DNA of 64,000 nt from NCBI GenBank assembly GCA_031127075.1, contig JARIFA010000006.1, positions 1 to 64,000 on the forward strand, in the 5' to 3' direction. This document shows, in pieces, positions 1-7,823 of the stretch (position 1 is the stretch's first letter; the number at the start of each line of letters is the position of its first letter). The notes under the pieces were generated by a model, which saw only the letters and a list, made by a program, of their open reading frames with translations, had not been told where the DNA came from and made no database searches. The position numbers and the translations under genes were made by a program. Origin of the DNA: Gemmatimonadota bacterium. GTDB taxonomy: Bacteria; Gemmatimonadota; Gemmatimonadetes; Gemmatimonadales; Gemmatimonadaceae.

Positions 1-732
1 GGGTTCGACGCTGATCGCATCGACGTTCTGGCCCGCCTGCGGGCCGCAGGGGGCGCTGGAGCGATCTGCATCGGCGAGACGCTCGCGGCGGCGGAAGGGG
101 CCCGGCGGCTCGCGGAGGCCCATCCCGGCTTGATCTGGTGGACCGCCGGCATCCATCCGCACGACGCGGCCGCCTACGATCCCGCCCGCGATGCCCCGGC
201 CCTGGAGGCCGCGATGCGCGCCGGGGCCGTCGCCATCGGCGAGTGCGGCCTCGACTACCACTACGACCATTCGCCCAGACCCCAGCAGCGGCGCGCCTTC
301 GCCGACCAGCTCGCGATCGCCCAGCGCGAGCGGAAGGCCGTCGTCGTCCACAGTCGCGAGGCGGCGGATGACACCCTGGCCATGGTGCGCGAGGCGGGGG
401 AGGCGGGGATCGTCGGTGTCCTCCACTGCCATACCGGGCCGCACGCCCTCGCCGAGGCGGCTCTCGCCGCCGGCTGGTACATCTCCTTCAGCGGCGTCGT
501 GACCTTCCGAAAGTGGGACGATCTCGACCTGCTTCGTCTCGTCCCCGAGGACCGGCTCCTCATCGAGTCCGACAGTCCGTATCTTGCTCCCGTGCCCTAT
601 CGGGGGAAGCGCAACGAACCCGCGTGGTGCGCGTACACCCTCCCACGGCTCGCGGAGGTTCGCGATACCGATCCCGGCGCCCTCGGGGCGGCCGTGGTCC
701 GCAACACCCGACGCTGCTTCTCGCTCGACTGA
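1..732 (+). CDS. tatD: TatD family metal-dependent hydrolase/DNase (5' end missing)
   Basis: The reading frame is open from the first base of the window, so the N-terminus (including the usual first HxH metal motif) lies upstream. The visible 243 residues carry the rest of the TatD amidohydrolase-type barrel: HPH at about residues 52-54, GECGLDY with the metal-binding Glu near 81, VHSRE near 117, HCHTG near 142 and ESDSPYLAP with the conserved Asp near 191. The family consists of divalent-metal 3'-5' exonucleases or deoxyribonucleases thought to act in DNA repair and clearance; the exact substrate cannot be read from sequence. It lies 61 bases before fhs on the same strand and could be co-transcribed with it. 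Confidence 0.9.
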   Translation, partial: GFDADRIDVLARLRAAGGAGAICIGETLAAAEGARRLAEAHPGLIWWTAGIHPHDAAAYDPARDAPALEAAMRAGAVAIGECGLDYHYDHSPRPQQRRAFADQLAIAQRERKAVVVHSREAADDTLAMVREAGEAGIVGVLHCHTGPHALAEAALAAGWYISFSGVVTFRKWDDLDLLRLVPEDRLLIESDSPYLAPVPYRGKRNEPAWCAYTLPRLAEVRDTDPGALGAAVVRNTRRCFSLD

Positions 733-793
733 TTCTCTGCAGGTGCACGGCGCGCGTCCCATCCCTCCAACCCGAGGCTCGCGACTCCCCCCG

Positions 794-2467
794 ATGAGCA
801 TCCCCAGCGACATCGCGATCGCCCAGGCGGCGACCCTGAAGCCCATCACCGAGGTGGCGGCCACCATTGGCCTCGCCCCGGACGACCTCGACCAGTACGG
901 CCGATACAAGGCCAAGGTCCCCCTCGAACTCACGACCCGCCCCGCGAAGGGGAAACTCGTCCTCGTCACCGCCATCAATCCGACGGCGGCCGGTGAAGGG
1001 AAGACGACCACCTCGGTCGGCCTGGCGCAGGCCCTCCGCCGGCTCGGGACCAATGCCGTGCTCTGCATCCGCGAGCCCTCGCTCGGCCCCGTCTTCGGCG
1101 TGAAGGGAGGGGCGGCGGGTGGCGGCTATGCGCAGGTGCTCCCGATGGAGGATATCAACCTCCACTTCACTGGGGACTTCCACGCCATCGCGTCCGCGCA
1201 CGCGCTCCTGAGCGCGATGCTCGACAATCATCTGCAGCAGGGCAACACCCTGAACATCGATCCGCGCCGGATCACCTGGCCGCGGACCATCGACATGAAC
1301 GATCGCGCGCTGCGCAAGGTGATCATCGGTCTCGGCGGACCGGCCGAGGGTGTGGTGCGCGAGGAGCGCTTCGTGATCATCCCGGCCTCCGAAGTGATGG
1401 CGATCGTCGCCCTTGCGACGAGCGCCGCCGACCTCGAGACGCGGCTCGGCAACATCATCGTCGGGTCCACCGCCGGCGCCGAGCGTCGGCCGGTGCGCGC
1501 GCGCGACCTCAACGCACACGGCGCGATGGCGATGTTGCTCAAGGACGCCATCCGGCCGAACCTCGTCCAGACCCTTGAAGGGGGCCCCGCCTTCGTGCAC
1601 GCGGGACCCTTCGGCAACATCGCACACGGCTGCAACTCGATCCTCGCGACGCGCGCTGGCCTCGCCGTCGGCGATGTCGTCGTCACCGAGGCCGGCTTCG
1701 GGTCCGACCTCGGCGCCGAGAAGTTCCTCGACATCAAGTGCCGCTTCGGCGGGCTCACCCCTGAGGCGGCGGTCCTCGTCGCGACCGTGCGCGCGCTCAA
1801 GATGAACGGCGGCGCACAGAAGGGCGACCTCGCCAAGGAGGATCTCGAGGCGCTGCGTCGTGGCGTGGTGAATCTCGAGCACCATATCGCCAATGTCCGG
1901 CAGTTCGGGCTCGAACTCGTCGTCGCGATCAATCGCTTCGGCACCGACACCGACGCCGAGCTGGCGATCGTCCGCGAGGCGGCGGAGCGCGCCGGTGCGC
2001 GGGTGGCCCTCTGCGAGGTCTTCGCGAAGGGCGGGGAGGGGGGCGAGGCCGTCGCGCGCGAGGTCCTCGAGATCCTCGCCGGCGGGCGGTCACGCTACGC
2101 GCCGCTGTACGACGCCGCGCGCCCCATCAAGGAGAAGATCGAGACCATCGTGCGGAAGGTGTATGGCGGCGACGGCGTCGACTTCAGCGCCAAGGCCGAG
2201 CGCGCGATCGCCTATCTCGAGTCCATCGGACTCGGCGACACGCCGGTCTGCATGGCGAAGACGCAGTACTCGCTCTCCGACGACGCCGCCAAGCTCGGGC
2301 GGCCCAGCGGTTTCCGCGTCACGGTGAACGACGTATATCCCCTCGCGGGGGCCGGATTCGTGGTCGCGCAGTGCGGCGAGATCATGACGATGCCCGGACT
2401 CCCGAAGGTCCCCGCCGCCGAACGGATGGCGATCCATCCCGACGGCTCCATTGCCGGCCTGTTCTAG
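794..2467 (+). CDS. fhs: Formate--tetrahydrofolate ligase
   Basis: Encodes 557 residues, the normal length for this cytoplasmic enzyme, which uses ATP to join formate to tetrahydrofolate and so feeds 10-formyl-THF into one-carbon metabolism. The phosphate-binding loop TAAGEGKTT is at about residues 64-72, and family blocks follow such as VFGVKGGAAGGG, NLHFTGDFHAI, the THF-binding region with KFLDIKCR, and a C-terminal MTMPGLPK segment. The frame is open further upstream, but the ATG at 794 gives the family N-terminus (MSIPSDIAIAQ), so I place the start there. ridA follows 11 bases downstream on the same strand. Confidence 0.95.
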   Translation: MSIPSDIAIAQAATLKPITEVAATIGLAPDDLDQYGRYKAKVPLELTTRPAKGKLVLVTAINPTAAGEGKTTTSVGLAQALRRLGTNAVLCIREPSLGPVFGVKGGAAGGGYAQVLPMEDINLHFTGDFHAIASAHALLSAMLDNHLQQGNTLNIDPRRITWPRTIDMNDRALRKVIIGLGGPAEGVVREERFVIIPASEVMAIVALATSAADLETRLGNIIVGSTAGAERRPVRARDLNAHGAMAMLLKDAIRPNLVQTLEGGPAFVHAGPFGNIAHGCNSILATRAGLAVGDVVVTEAGFGSDLGAEKFLDIKCRFGGLTPEAAVLVATVRALKMNGGAQKGDLAKEDLEALRRGVVNLEHHIANVRQFGLELVVAINRFGTDTDAELAIVREAAERAGARVALCEVFAKGGEGGEAVAREVLEILAGGRSRYAPLYDAARPIKEKIETIVRKVYGGDGVDFSAKAERAIAYLESIGLGDTPVCMAKTQYSLSDDAAKLGRPSGFRVTVNDVYPLAGAGFVVAQCGEIMTMPGLPKVPAAERMAIHPDGSIAGLF

Positions 2468-2478
2468 GAGAAGACTCG

Positions 2479-2862
2479 ATGACGGTGCAACGTATCGCGA
2501 CCGATGCGGCCCCAGCGGCCATCGGCCCATACGCCCAGGCGACGGTCGCCGGTGGCTTCCTCTTCACCGCCGGGCAGATCCCCCTCGATCCGGCGACCAT
2601 GGAGGTCGTCGGCGGCGACATCGCCGCGCAGACCTCGCGCGTGCTGGAGAACCTGCGGCACGTCCTCTCCGCCGCCGGAGGTAGCTGGGGCGACGTCGTG
2701 AAGACGACGGTCTTCCTGCAGGATATGGCCGACTTCCCTCGCTTCAACGAGGTCTACGCGGATGCCCTCGGCGACGCCCGGCCCGCCCGCTCCACGGTGC
2801 AGGTGGCGGCGCTCCCGCGCGGCGTCGCCGTCGAAGTCGAACTCGTCGCGAAGCTTCCCTGA
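2479..2862 (+). CDS. ridA: RidA family reactive intermediate (enamine/imine) deaminase
   Basis: Encodes 127 residues, typical for the YjgF/YER057c/UK114 family. These trimeric cytoplasmic proteins hydrolyse reactive 2-aminoacrylate-type enamines released by PLP enzymes. The conserved Arg is in PARST (about residue 104), followed by the family signature with the VEVELVAKL ending; GPYAQA and FTAGQIP are also present. The start at 2479 is chosen because AGGAG lies 8 bases upstream, directly overlapping the fhs stop. Subfamily and preferred substrate cannot be decided from sequence. Confidence 0.93.
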   Translation: MTVQRIATDAAPAAIGPYAQATVAGGFLFTAGQIPLDPATMEVVGGDIAAQTSRVLENLRHVLSAAGGSWGDVVKTTVFLQDMADFPRFNEVYADALGDARPARSTVQVAALPRGVAVEVELVAKLP

Positions 2863-2918
2863 TTCCCCGCGTTCGGACCCGCGACGCCGTCGTGAGCCCG
2901 AACGCCTCCCACGCCCCC

Positions 2919-3953
2919 ATGACCCGCGAAGAGATCTTCCGGCTGACCCAGTTCGCTCGCTGCGCGGGCTGAGCGTCGAAGATGGGTCCGGGTGACCTGT
3001 CCGCCGCGCTCGCGCCGCTGCCGCGCGAAGTCGATCCCCGTGTGCTCGTCGGTCGAGAGACCTTCGACGACGCGGGGGTGTTTCGCCTGTCCGACGATCT
3101 CGCGCTCGTCCAGACGGTCGATTTCTTCGCGCCCATCGTCGACGACCCGTATCGCTTCGGGCGCGTCGCCGCCGCCAACGCGCTCTCCGACGTGTATGCG
3201 ATGGGGGGCACCCCGCTCACCGCACTGAACATTGTCGCCTTCCCTGAGGGGACGCTCCCGCTCACCGTGTTGACGGAGATCCTTCGCGGGGGCCAAGACG
3301 CCGTGCACGAGGCCGGGGCGCGGCTTGTTGGCGGCCACACGGTGACCGATCCGGAGCTCAAGTACGGGCTCGCCGTCACCGGCACCGTGCACCCCGATCG
3401 GATCCTGTCGAACGCGGGCGCGCGGCCCGGCGACCGGCTCGTGCTCACCAAGCCCATCGGCACCGGGATCCTCGCGACGGCCGGTAAGCGCGGCCTCCTC
3501 GACCCCGAGCACGAGGAGCGGGTCTATCGCACAATGTGCACGCTCAACGCCGAGGCATCCGCGGCGGCCGTCGCGCTCGGGGCGCGGTGTGCCACTGACG
3601 TCACCGGGTTCGGCCTGCTCGGCCACGCGAGGCACATCGCCCGCGCGAGCGACGTCCGGCTCCTGGTCGAGATCGACGCGGTGCCCGTTCTGCCGGGCGC
3701 GCGCGAGGCATTGGCGGCCGGCTGTGCGACCGGCGGGGCGGAGCGGAACGAAGCCTGGGTCACCGATGACGTCGATTGGGCCGATGTCGGGCCCGACGAG
3801 CGCGCGCTGCTCACCGATCCGCAGACCTCCGGCGGCCTCCTCGTCGCGCTCGCACCGGGCGACGTCGCCGCGTTCCTCGCTCGGGTCCCCGACGCGGTGG
3901 TCATCGGGGAGGTCGAGGCGCCGATGCCCGGTCCTCGGCTCCGCCTGCGCTGA
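2919..3953 (+). CDS. selD: Selenide, water dikinase (selenophosphate synthetase), predicted selenoprotein with in-frame UGA = Sec
   Basis: SelD makes selenophosphate from selenide and ATP, the selenium donor for Sec-tRNA synthesis. From the ATG at 2919 the frame reads ...RLTQFARCAG-(UGA)-ASKMGPGDL...; the UGA at 2970-2972 is codon 18 and the conserved Lys is residue 21. This matches the catalytic Cys17/Lys20 arrangement of E. coli SelD, with Sec in place of Cys. Read through, the protein has 344 residues, close to the usual 347. Downstream blocks are strong: QTVDFFAPIVDDPY, AAANALSDVYAMGG, GGHTVTDPELKYG, TDVTGFGLLGHA and LTDPQTSGGLL. A GTG at 2892 is an alternative start. Starting at the ATG at 2982, after the UGA, would remove the catalytic Sec and Lys. 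A SECIS-like hairpin and a tRNA-Sec gene nearby support recoding. No Shine-Dalgarno is obvious. Confidence 0.9.
2981..3001 (+). promoter_or_regulatory. Bacterial SECIS-like hairpin downstream of the selD UGA
   Basis: Bases 2981-2988 pair with 2994-3001 (8 pairs, two of them G-U) around a five-base loop CGGGU. The loop starts 16 nt after the UGA and has G in its second position, which fits the known rules for bacterial SECIS elements: a short apical stem-loop, an early loop G, and a spacing of roughly 16-37 nt. Such a structure recruits SelB with Sec-tRNA. It overlaps codons for a conserved SelD segment, as bacterial SECIS elements do. The pairing was drawn by eye, without an energy calculation. 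Confidence 0.65.
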
Positions 3954-3977
3954 CGCTATCTTCCTCCGTGCGCGTCT

Positions 3978-4074
3978 GGGGGCGGATGGGGTCTGGTGGT
4001 CCTCACGGTCTTCAAAACCGTAGCGGCCTGACGACGTCGGGCTGGGTGGGTTCGATTCCCACACGCTCCCGCCA
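3978..4074 (+). tRNA. selC: tRNA-Sec(UCA)
   Basis: Anticodon stem ACGGT/ACCGT encloses the loop CTTCAAA with anticodon TCA at 4012-4014, which reads UGA. A long variable arm (4026-4031 paired with 4037-4042) and a T arm GTGGG-TTCGATT-CCCAC are present. The acceptor arm pairs 3978-3984 with 4064-4070; an eighth position (G3985/A4063) is mismatched. CCA is encoded at 4072-4074. The length of 97 nt and the extra arm are characteristic of bacterial tRNA-Sec. It starts 24 bases after the selD stop; a TATCTT box at 3957-3962 could be the -10 of its own promoter. selA and selB are not in the window. Confidence 0.93.
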
Positions 4075-4120
4075 CGCGCGCGCGGAACCCGGCGGCCTGC
4101 GCCGGGTCGAATCCTCTCGT

Positions 4121-4753
4121 ATGGTCTCCTCCGTGTCACGTTCGCGGCTGCTGCGATTCCACACTGGCGTCCTCCTCACGGCCCTCCTCGGGGCGCTGGG
4201 GCGCCTCGACGCGCAGCAGGCGGAACCGACACGGGCCGGTGTGCGCCGCGAGTCGAAGCCCGTCGAGTCCTTCGCGGCGCCGACGGTCGCTGGCGCCCCG
4301 ATCTCACCACGCCGTGCCTTCCTGTACTCGCTCCTCCTCCCAGGATCGGCGCAGGCGCGGCTCGATCGTGGGCGCGCCGGGTCGATGTTCTTTCTGATCG
4401 AAGTGACCGCGCTCACGCTCGTGCATCGCTCCGCCGAGGACCTCCGCATCGCCCGGTCCTCTGCCGGGGACTCCATGCCCTTGCGCTACAGCGTCGACGC
4501 GGCGTCGGGGCGCGTAAATCGCGATGCGAAGGGCGCGCCGGTCGTGGCCGCCTGGAGCGTCCCGCGATACAACGACGCGTACGTCCGCACCCGACGGCTG
4601 CACTACGAAGATTGGCTGGCGGTCATCGCCTTCAATCACCTCTTCGCCGGCGCGGACGCCTTCGTGGCGGCACAGCTCTGGGACCTCCCTGCGCGTATCG
4701 GCGTGGGCGTCTCCCCCGACGGTGTCCGGCTCGAGGCGCGTCTCCGGCCCTAG
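4121..4753 (+). CDS. Exported or membrane protein of unknown function, DUF5683-like
   Basis: Encodes 210 residues. The N-terminus has a basic stretch and a hydrophobic core (about residues 11-25) ending in LDAQQ, which looks like a signal peptide. A segment RRAFLYSLLLPGSAQARL followed by a hydrophobic helix resembles the DUF5683 pattern (a PG-x-GQ turn next to a membrane segment). A second hydrophobic stretch lies near LAVIAFNHLFAGADAFVAAQ. No catalytic motif is visible. The ATG at 4121 is chosen because the frame further upstream runs through the tRNA-Sec gene. It converges on lpxH with 52 bases between stops. Confidence 0.7.
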   Translation: MVSSVSRSRLLRFHTGVLLTALLGALGRLDAQQAEPTRAGVRRESKPVESFAAPTVAGAPISPRRAFLYSLLLPGSAQARLDRGRAGSMFFLIEVTALTLVHRSAEDLRIARSSAGDSMPLRYSVDAASGRVNRDAKGAPVVAAWSVPRYNDAYVRTRRLHYEDWLAVIAFNHLFAGADAFVAAQLWDLPARIGVGVSPDGVRLEARLRP

Positions 4754-4805
4754 CGCCATCCCGAGCGGCGGTGCGCCATGGAGGCGCGGGGCGCTGTCGC
4801 GCCGA

Positions 4806-5564
4806 TCACTCCGTGCGCGCGATCGACGAGAGGGTCGTCAGGCCGTCCGAGCCCCAGGCGCAGCGGGAGACGCTCACGTCATCGATGCGGAGGAGTTGTG
4901 GGCCATCGAGCCACGCGCCGGGGTTCGCGAAGATCCCCGCGCCCAGCCGCTCGAGGGCGGGGACGTGCGAATGAGCCAGCACCATCAGGGCCGGCGCGTC
5001 CGCCCCACGGAGCCGAGCCTCGGCGACGCGACGGAGCCCCTCGCCGCCATCGCGGGGACGCATCTGACGGCTCGTGTGCGAGCTGCGGAGCGCAATCGCC
5101 GTCCCGAAATCGGGATGCAGCCACCGAAATGCGGCCACGCTCCAGGGATGACGCAGCACGGTGCGGAGCCGCCGGTACGGGGCATCCTCGCGGTCGCGGA
5201 GCCCGTCACCATGCTCGATGCAGGTGGACCACGCGCCGATCGCCCCGCGCCACGGTCCGAGGTGATACGTCAGTCCGAGGTCGCGGCGGAGTGCCTCGCC
5301 CCCCCAACAGTCGTGATTGCCGGCGATCCAGACGATCGGGAGGCCGGCATCGCTGAGACGTGCGAGCTCGCCCAAGATGCGAATCCCGGCCCGCGGGACC
5401 GCGTGACGCCATTCGAACCAGAAGTCGAAAAGGTCGCCGTTGATCACCAGCGACCGCCCGTCCGAGGGAAAGCGCCGGAGGAAGTCGAGGAGTGAGGTCT
5501 CGACGTCCTGCGGTGCCGCCCCGAGATGGGCGTCGGCAAGCACGTAGCACGGCGTCGGCAGCAT
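4806..5564 (-). CDS. lpxH: UDP-2,3-diacylglucosamine diphosphatase (LpxH-type metallophosphoesterase)
   Basis: Encodes 252 residues. It carries the calcineurin-like metallophosphoesterase motifs in order: DAH (residues 11-13), GDLFDFWFEW (43-52), GNHD (82-85), an HGD block and AHSH near the C-terminus. GDLFDFWFEW and the tail motif fit the LpxH family, which hydrolyses UDP-2,3-diacylglucosamine to lipid X on the inner face of the cytoplasmic membrane in lipid A synthesis. It stands alone on the minus strand, away from the main lpx operon (27672-34483), and is divergent from the thioesterase gene at 5629. Because LpxH-like hydrolases vary in substrate, the context of a near-complete lpx pathway in the window is important support. 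Confidence 0.82.
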   Translation of the reverse strand: MLPTPCYVLADAHLGAAPQDVETSLLDFLRRFPSDGRSLVINGDLFDFWFEWRHAVPRAGIRILGELARLSDAGLPIVWIAGNHDCWGGEALRRDLGLTYHLGPWRGAIGAWSTCIEHGDGLRDREDAPYRRLRTVLRHPWSVAAFRWLHPDFGTAIALRSSHTSRQMRPRDGGEGLRRVAEARLRGADAPALMVLAHSHVPALERLGAGIFANPGAWLDGPQLLRIDDVSVSRCAWGSDGLTTLSSIARTE

Positions 5565-5592
5565 GCCGGAATCCTACCGCGTCCGAGCGCCC

Positions 5593-5622
5593 TTTACAAA
5601 GGCGCCGGCCTCCCGGTAGACT
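5593..5622 (+). promoter_or_regulatory. Putative promoter for the thioesterase gene, near-leaderless
   Basis: TTTACA (5593-5598) and TAGACT (5617-5622) are separated by 18 bases in the divergent gap between lpxH and the thioesterase gene. The -10 box ends 6 bases before the ATG at 5629, so transcription would start at or next to the start codon. Confidence 0.5.
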
Positions 5623-5628
5623 CGCCCG

Positions 5629-6048
5629 ATGCGCCACGTGACGGAGTTGCAGGTCCGCTATGCCGAGACTGACCAGATGGGCGTCGTCTATCACGCCCAT
5701 TATCTCGTCTGGTGTGAGGTCGGGCGCACGGACTTCATCCGCGCACTCGGGATGCCCTACGCCGAGATGGAGCGGCAGGGCATCCGACTCGCCGTCGCCG
5801 AGGCTGCGGTGCGGTATCATGCCGGCGCGCGCTATGACGATCGCATCGCCGTCGAGACGCGCCTCGTCGACGTGCGATCGCGGATGGTGACGTTCGCCTA
5901 TCAAATCCTCCGTCGTCTCGAGGGCAGTGATGCCGAACTCCTCGTCAGCGCCCGGATCGATCTCGTCTGCATGGGGCGGGAGGGCCGGCCCGCCGCCCTC
6001 CCGGCGGAGTGGCGTGCGCTGCTCCAGCGCGGCGTCACCGCCGATTGA
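5629..6048 (+). CDS. Acyl-CoA thioesterase, YbgC/4-hydroxybenzoyl-CoA thioesterase type
   Basis: Encodes 139 residues with a single hot-dog fold. The family signature is plain: YAETDQMGVVYHAHY, with the catalytic Asp at residue 15 and the following GVVYH turn. Proteins of this family hydrolyse short- or medium-chain acyl-CoAs; YbgC proteins are associated with the cell-envelope Tol-Pal system in proteobacteria, but no tol genes are seen here. It is followed 32 bases later by lptE. The exact substrate is unknown. Confidence 0.85.
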   Translation: MRHVTELQVRYAETDQMGVVYHAHYLVWCEVGRTDFIRALGMPYAEMERQGIRLAVAEAAVRYHAGARYDDRIAVETRLVDVRSRMVTFAYQILRRLEGSDAELLVSARIDLVCMGREGRPAALPAEWRALLQRGVTAD

Positions 6049-6080
6049 CCCACCGGGTCCGCGGGTCGACCTTTCACTTC

Positions 6081-6572
6081 GTGAATCGACGCCTCGTCCT
6101 CCTCGGCCTCTCGGCCCTCCTGGTGAGCGGCTGCTATGGCTTCGCCGGCGGCGGGCTTCCGCAGCATGTTCGCACGGTCGCCGTGCTCCCGTTCGACAAC
6201 GAGACGGCGGCTCCCGAACTGCCGCGGGAGTTGCAAGAGGCGCTGCGCCTCGGCCTGCAGAACCGGTTGGGGCTCCGGGATGCACCCGAGGAACGGGCGA
6301 ATGCCGTCGTCCGAGGCAAGGTCGCCCGCTACGAGATCGATATCCCGGTCGGCTTCAGTGCCAACTCGGGCCAGGCGACGTCGGCGCGGCGTCGTCTCCG
6401 TGTCGTCGTGGACGTCGAGATCTTCGACCAGGTCACCGGCAAGGTCCTCTGGAGTCGGACGGGTATGCAGGCGGAGGGCGAGTACGCCGACCGCGGCGAG
6501 GCGAACGGGCGCAAGCAGGCCATCGAGCGCATCGTCACCGACGTGATCGAAGGGGCGCAGTCGCAATGGTGA
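6081..6572 (+). CDS. lptE: LPS-assembly lipoprotein LptE-like
   Basis: Encodes 163 residues starting at GTG 6081. A short hydrophobic signal ends in the lipobox LVSGC, so Cys18 would be lipidated. The mature part begins with a turn-rich segment, then VAVLPFDNETAAPEL and a helix of the LptE fold, and ends with a C-terminal helix. LptE plugs the LptD barrel and helps insert LPS in the outer membrane. Sequence conservation in this family is low, so the call rests on the lipobox, the length, the overall pattern and the LPS-related neighbours (lpxH upstream, heptose adenylyltransferase downstream). No lptD is in the window. Confidence 0.7.
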   Translation: MNRRLVLLGLSALLVSGCYGFAGGGLPQHVRTVAVLPFDNETAAPELPRELQEALRLGLQNRLGLRDAPEERANAVVRGKVARYEIDIPVGFSANSGQATSARRRLRVVVDVEIFDQVTGKVLWSRTGMQAEGEYADRGEANGRKQAIERIVTDVIEGAQSQW

Positions 6573-6600
6573 GTGTCGCGACGCCCCGCCGGGCGCGGCG

Positions 6601-7092
6601 ATGAACGCCGACGCCTCGAGCGCGCGGAAGGTGCTCGAGCGCACCGCGGCCGCCGAGTGGCGACGGCGGCAGTCGGGGCCCGTCGTCTTCACCAACGGCG
6701 TGTTCGACTTGCTGCATCCTGGGCACATCGATGTGCTCGAGGGGGCGCGGGCCGAAGGCGCACAGCTCGTGGTGGGGATCAACAGTGATGCGTCTGTGCG
6801 TCGACTGGGGAAGGGCCCCGACCGTCCGATTCGCCGGGAGCAGGAGCGCGCCCGGGTGATCGCCGCGCTCGCCGTCGTCGACGCCGTCGTCATCTTCGAC
6901 GAGGACACGCCGTCGGCGCTCGTCGAGGCGCTCCAGCCCGACGTCATCGTGAAGGGCGGCGACTACGCCCCCGACACGGTGGTCGGGGCCGAAGTCGTGC
7001 GTGCGCGCGGCGGCCGCGTTGTCATCATCCCGCTCACCACGGGGCAATCCACCACCTCCATTGTCGAGCGTGTCCGTGCCGTCCAATCCTGA
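6601..7092 (+). CDS. rfaE2: D-glycero-beta-D-manno-heptose 1-phosphate adenylyltransferase (RfaE2/HldE C-terminal type)
   Basis: Encodes 163 residues, the stand-alone adenylyltransferase half of HldE. The nucleotidyltransferase motif HPGH is at residues 39-42 in [13 protein letters not shown], followed by GINSDASV, the LGKGPDRPI loop and a C-terminal [11 protein letters not shown] (the family's STT-I-IE/VE motif). It would activate heptose 1-phosphate with ATP to ADP-heptose for the LPS inner core. The kinase half (RfaE1) is not present next to it. The gene overlaps the next gene, rph, by 17 bases. Confidence 0.87.
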   Translation: MNADASSARKVLERTAAAEWRRRQSGPVVFTNGVFDLLHPGHIDVLEGARAEGAQLVVGINSDASVRRLGKGPDRPIRREQERARVIAALAVVDAVVIFDEDTPSALVEALQPDVIVKGGDYAPDTVVGAEVVRARGGRVVIIPLTTGQSTTSIVERVRAVQS

Positions 7093-7816
7093 GGTTGCCC
7101 TCGGTCGCCCCGGCGGCCGTGCGGTCGATGCCCTGCGTGACATCCGCCTTGAACGTGGTGCGGTGGCCAACGCCGAGGGGTCCTGCCTGATCGCGTTCGG
7201 CCATACTCGAGTCCTTTGCGCCGTGAGCGTCGAGGACGGCGTGCCCGGCTGGAAGAAGGGCCGCGGCGAGGGATGGCTGACCGCCGAGTACGCGATGCTG
7301 CCGCGCGCGACGCACACGCGTTCCCCGCGTGAGCGGGGTCAGGTTGGTGGGCGCACGCAGGAGATCCAACGCCTTATCGGTCGCAGTGTCCGAGCGATGC
7401 TCGATGATTTCCGATGGGGGGAGTTCACGTTGAAGGTGGATTGCGATGTCCTGCAGGCCGACGGTGGTACGCGAACGGCGGCCATTACGGGCGCCGCGGT
7501 GGCGGTCTGTGACGCGTTCGAGTGGATGGTCCGCACCGGTCGCATCGCTAGCTCACCCGTGAAGCGCCGGGTCGCAGCCGTCAGTGTCGGGGTCGTTGGC
7601 GGGACGCCCGTGCTCGATCTCGAGTATGCGGAGGACGTGCGGGCGGACGTTGATGCCAACGTGGTGATGAGCAGCGAGGGGCGCTTCGTCGAGGTGCAGG
7701 GTACCGGCGAGCAGGGCACCTTCGCGCGCGAGGAGCTGGATCGACTCCTCGACCTCGCTGCCCGTGGTATCGCGCAGCTCGATCGGGCGCAGCGCGAGTC
7801 GCTCGGCCTCGGCTGA
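7076..7816 (+). CDS. rph: Ribonuclease PH
   Basis: Encodes 246 residues. RNase PH trims the 3' ends of tRNA precursors using phosphate. Family blocks are clear: [16 protein letters not shown] near the N-terminus, the [10 protein letters not shown]-type segment ([11 protein letters not shown]), [37 protein letters not shown] and a C-terminal [12 protein letters not shown]. The start is uncertain: GTG 7076 and GTG 7070 are both possible and neither has a good Shine-Dalgarno. I chose 7076 because it gives the usual length. Overlap with the preceding gene suggests translational coupling. rdgB follows 7 bases later, a common pairing. Confidence 0.92.
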   Translation: MPSNPEVALGRPGGRAVDALRDIRLERGAVANAEGSCLIAFGHTRVLCAVSVEDGVPGWKKGRGEGWLTAEYAMLPRATHTRSPRERGQVGGRTQEIQRLIGRSVRAMLDDFRWGEFTLKVDCDVLQADGGTRTAAITGAAVAVCDAFEWMVRTGRIASSPVKRRVAAVSVGVVGGTPVLDLEYAEDVRADVDANVVMSSEGRFVEVQGTGEQGTFAREELDRLLDLAARGIAQLDRAQRESLGLG

Positions 7817-7823
7817 GGCTGGC

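Noticed and set aside
560-1885. A 441-codon open frame on the - strand
   Set aside because: Antisense to fhs, which is certain; composition is typical of a GC-rich shadow.
2982-3953. selD starting at the ATG after the UGA (323 residues)
   Set aside because: The region just upstream encodes the SelD N-terminus with UGA at the catalytic position, so this shorter start would drop the active site.
3776-4120. N-terminal extension of the gene at 4121
   Set aside because: The upstream frame runs through the selD 3' end and the tRNA-Sec gene; the ATG at 4121 begins a signal peptide.
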